Shown: positions 46,288 to 56,319 of the stretch, one piece after another
How the letters are laid out: each line of letters opens with the position of its first letter
Position numbering within the stretch: position 1 is the stretch's first letter
Assembly (NCBI GenBank): GCA_037157565.1
Contig: JAZHRO010000014.1
Span: 99,603,501 to 99,667,500, forward strand
DNA length: 64,000 nt
DNA from: Thalassia testudinum
Taxonomy: Eukaryota > Streptophyta > Magnoliopsida > Alismatales > Hydrocharitaceae
Direction: 5' to 3'
Made by a program: the position numbers and the translations under genes
The notes under the pieces: model-generated
What the model was told of the DNA's origin: nothing
What the model saw: only the letters and a program-made list of their open reading frames with translations
Database searches by the model: none

Positions 46288-46460
46288 GCTTGACCTACTC
46301 TTTGCAGTTCTTAATTTCTTCTCTGTGTGTATACCATGCCTAGCTGAAGGCAATAAACTTAGCATGTGTTTATATTCCACTTTTTCTCAAAGCTGACCCA
46401 ATCTATCATGAAATTTAGGTGATATTCTATTTATTCCACCCTTTCATCTCTTTATTTCTA

Positions 46461-46496
46461 CAATGAGGACATTGCATCAGTTAGGCATGGAGGTGG
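46461..46496 (+). other. NA-2 internal stem-loop plus purine module
   Basis: CAATG-AGGA-CATTG hairpin, then CATCAGTTAGGCATGGAGG. It has the same stem-loop as in the Athila-like element at 12571. Confidence 0.65.
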
Positions 46497-47600
46497 ATAC
46501 TTAATCCTGAAATTATTTTGTTAGCTCCATAGAATTTCTTTTTATTTTCTTTACTTAAAAATAAAATTAAAATCCAAAAAGACAAAAAAAAAATAGAGAA
46601 TTAGGAGAAGAAAACATAGGCATTAGGAGTTCTTAACTTTTGGAAATGATATGATAGGACTTGAATTCCTAGACTCTTCAGGTCTTTGGGATTAATTAGC
46701 CCGGGTGTCCACTAAATTGTGGACTTGTCTCTTGAGTCCTTGCTACGTTAATTTTACTTTAATTTGGTTAATAAATTGGGCTAATAAGTGTGCAACTTAT
46801 CAACCCGCCCTCTAATTTGTGACGACACTAAGTCTAAACCATTTGCACACTATTTGCACAGACTCACTTTTTGGTAGTTTTAATGGAATTAGATAGTTAA
46901 TGAACTTTTTAGGGTGGTATGGCAAGTTGTCATGCATTTTACACCCCATTAGGCAATTGCCTAGAACCCAGCCACAAGATCATTTTCTTTTATTTATGCC
47001 TGTAGGTAAATCTTAGATTAGGGAAGCCACCTACTAAGGAAAAGAAAAAGAAAATAATACTAAAAAAAAAAGTATGGCTGGCAAGTTGCCATGGGTTTGA
47101 TGCCCCATTTGCCGGTTGTCCAAAGCCCAACTCACAAAATGCACAAATAATTCCCAAACACTTAGGGAAGAAGCGGGGAAGTAGAATAAAATGGGGAGAT
47201 ATACATTGGGTTCGCCCTTCTATTGACCCCATATAAAAAAAGTAGGGAGAAAGCTACCAGTTGAACAGACACACCTTTAGCCAAGTCTATTTTAACTATC
47301 GCTCAGTGAATCTATCACTTTTTCACATTAAGATGCTTAGAACGTAAAGTTATTTTTGAGTGTTGGGTGGATAGCTGTATAAAGCTGCCCAAAAACTCTA
47401 AACTCAAAAATCCAAAAAAATTAGAAAAGAAGAAAAAGTAGAAAAAAATGTATCTTCCCTTTTCAAAATAAGGCAGGGACTTGAGCAGTCTACATTTTAG
47501 CAAGCACTCAAACACTATTAAGTCTTTGTAATTAGGACCTTAGTTGAAATTTTCTTGTGTTAATCAACAAATTCTTTTTTATAAATAGCATTTAGTTTAG
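46497..47600 (+). other. NA-2 non-coding 3' domain
   Basis: About 1.1 kb. Contains two copies of a unit of about 62 bp (46914-46975 and 47071-47134) that share GTATGGC, GGCAAGTTG and a CCAATTG-like or GCCGGTTGTCC core, and a hairpin ATAAGT/ACTTAT near 46787. The same unit occurs twice in NA-4. Confidence 0.6.
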
Positions 47601-47636
47601 TTTGTTAGGGACTAGCAAAAGATAGGCATGGGGGTA
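47601..47636 (+). other. NA-2 3' polypurine tract and stem-loop
   Basis: TTTGTTAG-GGA-CTAGCAAA (one mismatch) then AGATAGGCATGGGGGTA, directly before the LTR start TGATGTAGACACAT. Confidence 0.8.
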
Positions 47637-48134
47637 TGATGTAGACACATCTATTTAGGATAAAATGCCTATTTATGCATGTTCTTAACCTTATAGATGC
47701 ATTACATATTATAAATATTTCATGGCATGCATCATTTTGCTTTTAGAATAGTTTGTATAAATTATATGTTAATTAGCTTATTTCTGTGGCTAAGGGAGAA
47801 GGAGATATATTTCAAGGCCTCGGATTGAAGATATAACCGTACGGATTTGATCAAGATGATGTTCAGAGTCCAACGCCTCCAAAATCACCTTGATCGGACC
47901 TTTGTAGCATCAGATGCAGTCGAACGAATATTAAAGGTCAAGGGACAAGGTGGTGCAAATCTGAACCTCTGATGACAAATTTGACTGCACGGATGGATCC
48001 AGATCGACAACCGTAGCCCAACTGTGTGAAAATTGACCTGATCCAATGTACATGGCATCCTCTGCAAGCAAGAGAAGAGGGATGGTCCAGATGGTAACAT
48101 GTGGTACCATCTAGACAACACGATGTACCCATAG
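47637..48134 (+). repeat. NA-2 right LTR, U3 tip to the insertion point
   Basis: Starts TGATGTAGACACATC, whose GATGT/ACATC arms pair. Contains the U3 palindrome at 48085-48117. Ends in CATAG, the left target-site copy of the solo LTR. Confidence 0.85.
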
Positions 48135-49791
48135 TGATTGCATTGGAAATTCTAGTGAATGGGATTCGAGTTTGGAAACCCATCGACATAGTTCGATTCG
48201 CAAGAAAATACATCGATCAGATAAAATTTATAATTGAAACTCGAAAGGTGAGTCCCGGGTCGAACACGGGGAAGGGAACTTTGGTTTTAAAAATCCGCAT
48301 TTCACTTTTATTTGTTTTTGTCATTTTTTGTCTTTTCTAATTTTTTTTGGTATTTTTAGCAAGCAATACATTAGGCTAATGAATTCTTATCTAACTAATC
48401 TACTTACAAAATATGAGAGAGAGAGAAACAATCACATATATCTCAACAAGTGTTTCTACAACTATAAAAGTGGGAAAACTATGCTAGAAAGGAGTAAAGA
48501 TAGATGGAGATGAGAAGAATCCCCCTTGATGGTTGCTCGGAGGATGACTCGCTCCGACGTCACCTGGAAGAAGGTGGTGAGGAGCAGGACGAACGAGGAT
48601 AGAGCCGGAGGACGAAGGAGAGGGGCAGGATAGCATTGCGATGAGGATTTACTTCTCGAAGTAGGTGAGAAGATGGATGCGGGATGCTCCATGAATGGTG
48701 ATGAGGGGAGGGAAAAATATTTTATTCTACTCTAGAGGAGCAACTCGGGCTTGGGACAAGCTCTCTTTAGAGCTTTGTAGGTGATGAGAGGAAGAAAGGA
48801 AGAGATAGTGAAGGATGGAGGGGGGTAAGGCCTTTTATACTGGAAGGAAGAGGAGGAATTCGTGCATAGGGCATTAGTGATAGCTGCAATCGTCGCTAAA
48901 GATCCGCCCAACTATCGCTAAAGATCCACGCCAACCCTCGCTCTGCAAGAGCATGCATCACTCGTCCGTGCCGCTCTCACCGTGTCGCGCGTGCGTGTGC
49001 TGGCATGCACTATGTGCAGCTAAGCCATCTGTGTTGCCAGTGCCCACGTGTGGCTGTGCATGCTGCTTGTGCATGTGCATCCACTGTGGTGCATCCAGCT
49101 AGTCACCTCCAATTGCAAATTGGGGGGGTTGCAAGGATTCGAACCCATTCCCCTCCCTTTGAATTCCATGCCTCCACCAACAGGCCAAGTCAATGTTTGA
49201 GTCGAGAAGACATCATATGGCATGCGGTGGAGGAAGCTTCTCAACCATTGGATCAAGATCCATCGGCTAGGAATGGAGGTCGTGAATGAGGAGTGGTGTG
49301 GGCAGGTGCTATTAGTCGATGTTGGGCGGCCTAGATGGCACCATGTGGTGCCATCTAGGCTGTCCATCTTTCTATTACAGAGGGTGCCATAGTGCTCAGA
49401 TTGAGGTGATTTCCACGTTGTCGGACTGTGATTGTCGCTCTAGATCCATCCGTACGGTCGAAATTTTCATCCAAAGCTCGTATGGATTTTGCATTGCCCC
49501 CTGGCCATTAATCTTCCTCGGATTGCTTAAGGTGATATGGGATTCCGATTAGGATGAGCTCGGAGGCGTTGGACTCCGATCATCATCCTGATCAGATCTG
49601 TACAGTTGGATCCCCAAAATAAATCTCCTTCCCTCCTAGCCATAAAAAGGATGCAATTAACGTAAAATATACACAACTATTCTAAATGCTGAATGATGCA
49701 TGCTATGTAATATTTATAATATGAAATGCAAATCTAAGCCTATGAACATGCATGAATAGTCATTTTAACCAAATTAAATGTGTCTACATCA
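48135..49791 (-). mobile_element. Solo NA LTR inserted in the NA-2 right LTR
   Basis: 1657 bp, on the minus strand starting TGATGTAGACACAT and on the plus strand starting TGATTGCATTGG. Flanks CATAG (48130-48134) and CATGG (49792-49796) are a target duplication with one change; the uninterrupted sequence at about 42340 reads GCCATGGCC. Contains the U5 box GGGTCGAACACGGGGAAG near 48262, a minus-strand TATA near 48833 and the palindrome at 49330-49359. Confidence 0.85.
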
Positions 49792-49942
49792 CATGGCCTC
49801 CGTTGCCATCTCCTCTTCATCTCCAACATTGATTCTCAATCATTGGATCTTGATCCAATGGCTTCAAATAGCCCATGCATTGCCTTCAAAAAACATAACA
49901 ATGGCTCAAGATTAAATCGTGGTCATTGGATGCAAATCCAAC

Positions 49943-50942
49943 CACTACAAGAAAAATTACTATTGGCGACATTAAACTTGCGATGGTTGCAGAACGATCG
50001 CTGATAGTTCCACATTAGTGATAGGTACGTGTTAGAATGTTGTAATCCTTGAGTTGGGAGTGTGTTTTGTGCCAGTGAGGGGTATTTCGATACAAATCTT
50101 GTGATGATGAAATAAATTGTCGCTAATTAACATTTGTGACTGTTTATAAACCATCTCTAATTGACAAAGCATTTGCGAGGGAATGCTAACTCGCAATTTG
50201 CGACCATTGTCAGATCAACCATCGCGAATGCATGACGCCATGCGAAAATATCTACTCACACATGGAGTGGGAGAAGTTGCCTTTCTCACATTTGCGATGG
50301 TTGATTAACCATTGTGAAATGTGAGTGGCAGCTAGAAAATATACATTCCTACCTGAGGTGGGAAAGGTTACGTTACTCACATTTCGCGATAGTTTATTAG
50401 ATCAACTATCGTAATTGGGAGCCACACCTAGAAAATATCTATTTCTACATGAGCCAGGAAAACTTACATTACTCACATCATGCGACGATTAATCTTATAA
50501 ACCATCTCGAATGTAAGCTGTAGTAAGGTGGGAAAAGTTGTGTTACTCACATTGGCGACAGTTGATCGTATCAACCGTCCCTAATGGTGAATATAAGTCT
50601 AGCCCCACACACCTTCCCCCTCCCTCTCCCTCGAAACATTTCTCCTTACTCACGTGAGCGACCCCCCTCCCCACCTCTCCCTAGTCCACCGTTGACTCTC
50701 CCTCCCTCTAGTGAGCCACCCCCCTCTCCAGCCAGCTGCCTCGCTTCCCCGAAGAGTCGCCTCCTCCCCCGCCCCCCTCCCCCACGCCACCCGCCCATGC
50801 CGACCTCTATGTCGCCGCACACTGCCCCCTGGTCCATTCCCACCCCTCACCGTCGCCACCCCCCGTGCCATCAACTTGAGATGGTTTTGTCACTTTTGTT
50901 GATGATTTTAAACCATCACCAAAAGTAGTTTTTCTTGTAGTG
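49943..50942 (+). mobile_element. Non-autonomous CACTA (En/Spm) transposon, 1000 bp
   Basis: The ends are CACTACAAGAAAAATTACT and, inverted, CACTACAAGAAAAACTACT, with similarity over about 27 bp. The 3-bp flanks AAC and AAT fit the 3-bp duplication of this superfamily with one change, and the empty site is seen in the left LTR near 42500. Subterminal repeats of about 110 bp (50255-50592) each contain a small inverted repeat such as ATGGTT/AACCAT. A C-rich block at 50600-50870 yields a spurious frame. No transposase is present. Confidence 0.9.
50255..50592 (+). repeat. Subterminal hairpin repeats of the CACTA element
   Basis: Three to four units sharing TTACTCACAT, GTGGGAAAAG-like sequence and a GCGATGGTTGAT-type inverted repeat. 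Such arrays bind transposase in known CACTA elements. Confidence 0.6.
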
Positions 50943-51736
50943 AATGACCACGATCGCATGACCATCTGCAGTAGAGAACTCCTCAACTCAACACTTAAAC
51001 TCCCTTGACACAATGGTTAAAGGCACTGCCCTCAAGCCATGGGCACAGATTCGACCCCTGCCTTTGGAAATCGCCTTCCCAATTTGCCCACCGCTCAATT
51101 AGAGCTGCTCGATCGCGATCAACTAGTGCTGGAGAAGACACATCGTAGCATTGATCTTTGTAGATGTGCCCAGCCGGGAATGTGCGATGGAATGCATAAT
51201 CGCACATACTTGAGATGCGAGTTGTGAGCGTGATCTCCACGCAATCATGGCCATTCATCAGGCATCCAATGGGCCTCCTTCGTCCATGCCTCACCAGTGC
51301 ATGCGCTCGCACTCCACACAACTATGCACGGCTATACCAGAGTGCGGTACATCTTATGCGCACAGTATTCAAGGCTTGGTTAGCCAAATGATTTGCCATG
51401 GCCCTTTCCCTCACTTATAAAAGGCCCTACACACCCCTCCTTCCACTTCATCTCTTCCTCTTCTTTCCTTACCTCCTCCAAAAGCTCTAAGAAGCTGGTC
51501 CTAAGCCTGGGATGCTCCTTAGAGTAGAAAAGTAAAAGCATTTTCCACTTCTCACCCTCCTTCATGGAGCATCACATGGTCTTCCTCTCACAACTTTCAG
51601 GAAGCAGATCCTCACCATGATGCCCTCCTACCCTATCCTCCATCCTTTGTTTCTATTCTTCATTGTGCAACCTCTTACCACCTTCATCCAAGCACCGTCA
51701 AAGCAAGTCGTCCTCCAAGTAGCCGTCGAGGGGAAT

Positions 51737-54203
51737 TGATGGTACCACCATCATGGGCCCAAACAAGTCATAATTAGTCAGGTTCGAATGATAAAAGCTC
51801 CTGCATGATCATCTAAGGGGCACAACTCTGCAACATTCTGATTTAAGAAGAAAATAAGGAAACAGGGTTAATTATGCAATTTTAACAGCATATCACAAAT
51901 ACAGAATAACCATGGGGTCACTTTGGGGTGAATTAAAGGTCAAATGAGCACAAAAGTCAAAAAAGTTGATCAACATAGACTGAAATATGGTTTTACGCAC
52001 TTCGTGAGCGAAAATAATGCACAAAACCCTAGTTATCAACCCACATTAATTGTAGAGGTTCTAGTCAAGATAAAATTAATCCAAACCTCCCAAAATTCAT
52101 ATAAAAATATTTTAAGAGGTTTGATACCTTTGGTTTGACCATCTGAAATCATTTTGACCTAGAATAGAGTTTCAGATAGTAATTTGCCTTGATTTGAGTC
52201 TCTTTGCAATTTACCCTTCCAAACATGGTTAAAACACAAATCCAAGTTCACCATTATATTTCTTTGGTCCAAATTATATTAATGCCAAAATTTAGGCCCA
52301 ATTAAAGTCCATCTTGACCTAGTTTTCAATTTAGTCCCAAAAATCTTTATTTCTGACAATTAACCCCCTAACTTTCAAGATTATTTCAATTTGATCCCTA
52401 AATTTCTGTTAGTCCTTGTAAAAAGGTCCCTGCCACCATTTTTGGTGGGAACACACCTGCAGCGAGATTTGAGGGAGGATTTCTCCCTCAAATCAGGTCC
52501 AAATCCCCCCCAAATTTAAAGGGATGGATCTTGAGGTGATACCCAATCATTTGAATCACCTTAAGGCTTCTAAATTGGTTCCTAGAGCTCAAGCAAGCTT
52601 GAGGAAATTGGGGAATTTTTCCTCCCAAAATTGAGGCTCAATCAAGCCTCTTCCTTGATTAGAGCTCAGTTTTGAGCTCTACAAAGAACCCTCTTGGTCC
52701 CAACATCAATTTCAACCAAGTTTCGATCGGATTTCCTCTTCTTCCTTCTTTGGTCGTCACGAATTTGGCTTCGGTGAGCCCTCTTCGATCACCTCCTCTA
52801 GCTGTCCAACCATCATATTGGACGACCCTCCGACTTCGCCTCTTCATTGCGAGTCTTGTCAGCCAAAGCAAGACTGCCATCAACCTCTTCTTCCTTGCCG
52901 CCAACTTCGCCTTCTTCGTCTCTGGCCAACCAACGTCATATGACTCAGCCCTCATCTCTCTCTCCAAGCCTCTTCTCCCTTTTCCTCCTCTTCCTTAAAT
53001 CAAATTCCACTTACCTTGACCTTAGGTTTGACCACTTAACGCACCATTTTACCGCCATCTTCTCCATGACTGGCAAAGCTTCAGTGAGCTTGCATGGCTA
53101 CCACACTCCATCAAACTCCACACCACAACTTCCATAAGCTCCGCTGCACCTCACTGAGTAAAAGGCTTAAAGAAATTTAGGGCTTTACACTCTCCATCTC
53201 CCTGTTGAGCACACACACATTTGCGCTCACTCTTCGACGTCGCCACACCTCCACACATATGCTCACTCCTAATTTCCACAACCAGCACCTTCACTAGACA
53301 CCAGCGAACCTTTTGAACTTGTCTGACAAGGCCGTAAGGCTATATTTTGATTCGCAAGTCCATCGCCAAAGCACCATTGCTGCCATCATCTTCTTCGTCA
53401 CTAACTGCTCGTCTCCAGCCCTCACTTGACCTACTACGGCTTGCAATCGAAGCGACTTTAGGTTTAAAAGCCTTCCAGGTTTGTAATCAAAGTAGCTGGC
53501 ATTAGCTACTGCACCAATTCCTCACACCATTCAACTGCTGCTTGCGAAGGAAGCTGCGAAGAGAAAGCACCACACTTTCATCCCACATCGTGTGGAATAG
53601 ATCCACCACAGCACATAAAAACAATTCTTTCTATTAGCTATTTGCCTCAGTAAGCACGGCGTAAGGTCCCTTCTCTCTCCACGTGCCACGCACACTCAAC
53701 TTGCTACACCATGCAAACAGGTCTGGGCTTGGATCCATCTACCCAGTTACTATTCACTTGGGTCTAATTAAAGAGAAAGAGATCTAAGGACGAGGAGGGG
53801 TTTTTGCACTATAGCATCTTGGGATTTGTGCCCCCCCCTTGCTAAACACTTTGTCACAGCTAAGAATTTCCTTATGGCTTGAGATTGCATCTGAAGCCTT
53901 ATGCTGCTTCTGTTCCTTGGTTACTATGGACACATCTGCTAATGTGGAAATTGCCATTAGTGGTTGTCGGTTACTGTTTAAATATTTGAGTTTGATTAGA
54001 GCTTAAATTCTAGGGTTAATTTGGTGGTTTAAACCACCATTTTTGCCCCATTCTTTTTACATTTTGTACCTGACATTCTAAGATACATTTCTAACATATA
54101 TTGCATATCATTTTGGTTGCTTGATTCAGTTGCATTGTTATTTTTGATAATTGTGATTAGTGGATTGATTTGCTTAACTTGCTCCATGCGAACGACCTCG
54201 AAC
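51737..54203 (+). mobile_element. D-family solo LTR, copy 2, truncated at its 3' end
   Basis: Starts with the perfect hairpin TGATGGT-ACC-ACCATCA and follows copy 1 throughout (AGGTCAAATGAGC, the 12-bp-arm hairpin near 52465, CCATCATATTGGACGA). It stops at GAACGACCTCGAAC, the U5 box; about 100 bp of U5 present in copy 3 is replaced by the copia LTR. An open frame at 52672-52998 has no recognisable domain and lies in LTR sequence. Confidence 0.7.
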
Positions 54204-55172
54204 TTGTAAGTACCCCTATTTTAATGCACTAAAATTATGCTTTTTGCAAGGCTAATATTTCACGACTCTTTCTCTTGGAGTAAAGCATCTCCCATGGATC
54301 AAAGCTAGAAGAATGTTGATTTATGTCTTAGTGTCTTTTATCTTTATTGAGTCTAGAATATTTTTGTAAGGAACCTCAAAATAAGTCTCAAACAGATTTT
54401 TGTGCCTCTTGCTAAATTAAGATTTTAGTGATATTGACCGGCCAAATAAGATTAATTGATAGACTAACCAACATAATCTGTCAAACCATCCCATTTTAGG
54501 AAATTGATTAATATAATTTGTTCAACCATTTAGGCTAATTAATTAACCAATAATTGATCCATCAAATAACTCGAATGATCGACCAAAGCTTCTTTTGATC
54601 AACCAATATACCTTAATTAATCAACCAATTTGATTTTCTTTTCAAGTCGATTTGCTAGTATAAATAGAGGTTGTACGTAGCCCTTTTTACACACACTCTT
54701 AACTAGAAAAATCCTCTCAAAAAGCAAAGAGCTTCTCTTACTTCTTCAAGTGCATTCTGCGCTTCTATTTTCACACCTTTCAAAGCATGATGATTCAAAT
54801 CTCCACTGAAATTCTAGTTTGCTTTTATTGAGGTTCCATAAGTTCATTGTTCTTTTACATTGTTGTTATTGATTAACTAATCCTAAGTTGTTGGGAAATA
54901 TTTGTTGTTGTTGTGCTTTTCTTCAGGTTGTAAAGAGAAGTGGCTTGTAAAGAGGTTGTGCCACCCTTATTCAAGTGGTACGTTAGTGAATTAACTAGCT
55001 TTTCCTAGTCAGGAAAATCCTAAGCTAAGAGGCTTAGGTAGTGGTTTTCACCCAGTTTGGGTTTCCACTATAAATCCAGGTGTAATCTGTGCTTGATTCT
55101 TTTGTAGATTTATTTTTGATACAAATCACCCCTTTCCTCTAGTATACTATTTCGATCCACAAGAAACCATCA
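54204..55172 (+). repeat. Ty1/copia LTR
   Basis: The right end CCATCA lies two bases before a tRNA-iMet primer site. The U3 (54440-54650) is rich in TTGATCAACCAA-like repeats, and a TATA box TATAAATA is at 54659-54666. The left edge is set at TGTAAGTACC only because D-family similarity stops there; it could be off by tens of bases. Confidence 0.6.
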
Positions 55173-55174
55173 TT

Positions 55175-55186
55175 TGGTATCAAAGC
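55175..55186 (+). other. Primer-binding site, tRNA-iMet type
   Basis: TGGTATCAAAGC, one base from the canonical TGGTATCAGAGC of Ty1/copia elements. Confidence 0.8.
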
Positions 55187-55201
55187 AAGGTTGTCTAAAA
55201 G

Positions 55202-55293
55202 ATGTCATAGTCAACTGTTGAATCGCATGTAGGGGGACAATTAGTAATTCAACTGCCATTATTCGATAGAACAAACTATGATTATTGGAAGAC
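55202..55293 (+). pseudogene. gag: Start of a copia gag, interrupted by NA-3
   Basis: ATG at 55202, a TAG at codon 3 (where Gln is common), then LPLFDRTNYDYWKT, the typical N-terminal motif of copia Gag. The frame runs into the NA-3 LTR at 55294; the rest of the copia element is not in the window. Confidence 0.7.
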
Positions 55294-55568
55294 TGATAAA
55301 TATGCATTTCTTCATGATAAAATGCCTACTTACATCAGTACATAAGCTTAGCATTGCATTCCACAGTATTAACAATGCATAGCATTCATTACATTGCATT
55401 TAGGATAATTTGTGTATTTTGTATAGTAATTTTGACATTTTATATGGCTTGGAGACAATGCAACATCTTTATGGGCTTCAGATGAAAAATCCGACCATAC
55501 GGTTGGATTCGAAACGATGATGGGTTTTCCAAAACCCTAACTTTTTATCATGAAATTCTCGTATATCA
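55294..55568 (+). repeat. NA-3 left LTR, only 275 bp
   Basis: Begins TGATAAATATG and has GATAAAATGCC exactly 22 bases from its start, as in NA-2. Ends ATATCA before TTTGGCACCATTGC. Most of the U3 and U5 is missing compared with the 1.4-1.7-kb NA LTRs. Confidence 0.6.
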
Positions 55569-55571
55569 TTT

Positions 55572-55590
55572 TGGCACCATTGCTAAGGAG
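55572..55590 (+). other. NA-3 primer-binding site, tRNA-Asp type
   Basis: TGGCACCATTGCTAAGGAG, a decayed match to the tRNA-Asp complement, at the same position as in NA-2. Confidence 0.65.
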
Positions 55591-56319
55591 GAACGGAATT
55601 TGCTTTCTTGTTCTCCATATTTCTTTGTAGTTACTTATTTACTAACCGCTCTTGCCTCTGAATTGCTATCTTGCATGTATCCTGGCAAGGAGATCCAAGT
55701 GTGGTAGATCGGAGTAAAGTGTGGGTGAAGCAGTTTGTAAGTGTTTCCCCCCACTTCACCCACTAGTTCATTTCGCCACCTTAATAATCAAGACCTAATC
55801 TACTTAAGTGTTTTCACGAACCCTAGGATAGAAGTTGTTTATCTTGTTTGTCACTTTCACTCATCTGAACCCCATATAAAAAAAACACAAAAGAAAATAT
55901 ACTTTTTGATTGTGGGACAAAATCAACACACACACTACACACACCCACATTTGAGGCACACACATCAACACACATAAAAGAGTAGAAATCAGATTAGGTT
56001 AATCACATTTTGCGTGCCTTAATTAGTGGTGCATCTGGGCCAATTGGTTGAATTGTTTGAGTTGCACCACCTAATTTAAAATCGATTCATCTTGTAGCTA
56101 CCCCATAGGATTCAAATAATTAGGTCAAGCTAGGCACTCCATATTTTCTTGCTACATAAAGGAAAATACTTGAACTCGTGCTTTAGAACTTGGTTTGCCT
56201 CTCAAAAATTTGTTGAATACACCTAATACTTGACTCCTAAAAGGTACTAAGTAAGATTCAAACCCTATGGATTCCTAAAACTCCATCCTCAATAATCTTG
56301 CTTGAAAACTTTTGGTTGT

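Larger units (their letters stand above)
42270..51736 (+). mobile_element. Non-autonomous LTR element NA-2 (plus strand)
   Basis: Left LTR (about 42270-43672, U3 tip missing), primer site at 43676, leader, unknown coding region (44891-46287), internal module (46461), 3' domain, purine tract module (47601-47636) and right LTR starting at 47637. The right LTR holds a solo NA LTR in reverse orientation (48135-49791) and a CACTA element (49943-50942), and is cut at 51737 by a D-family LTR, so its U5 is missing. This is the most complete NA copy here. Confidence 0.8.
49792..51736 (+). repeat. NA-2 right LTR, continuation after the solo LTR
   Basis: Continues the LTR to TATA (51416-51423) and on to GTAGCCGTCGAGGGGAAT, where the D-family LTR begins; interrupted by the CACTA element at 49943-50942. 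The remaining U5 was not found downstream. Confidence 0.8.

Noticed and set aside
50584..50928. 114-codon Pro-rich frame in the CACTA element, possibly a captured gene fragment
   Set aside because: Pure C-rich low complexity, no recognisable exon or domain.
52672..52998. 108-codon frame as a host gene exon
   Set aside because: The interval is homologous to two other D-family LTR copies and the frame is not kept in them, apart from a short shared stretch.
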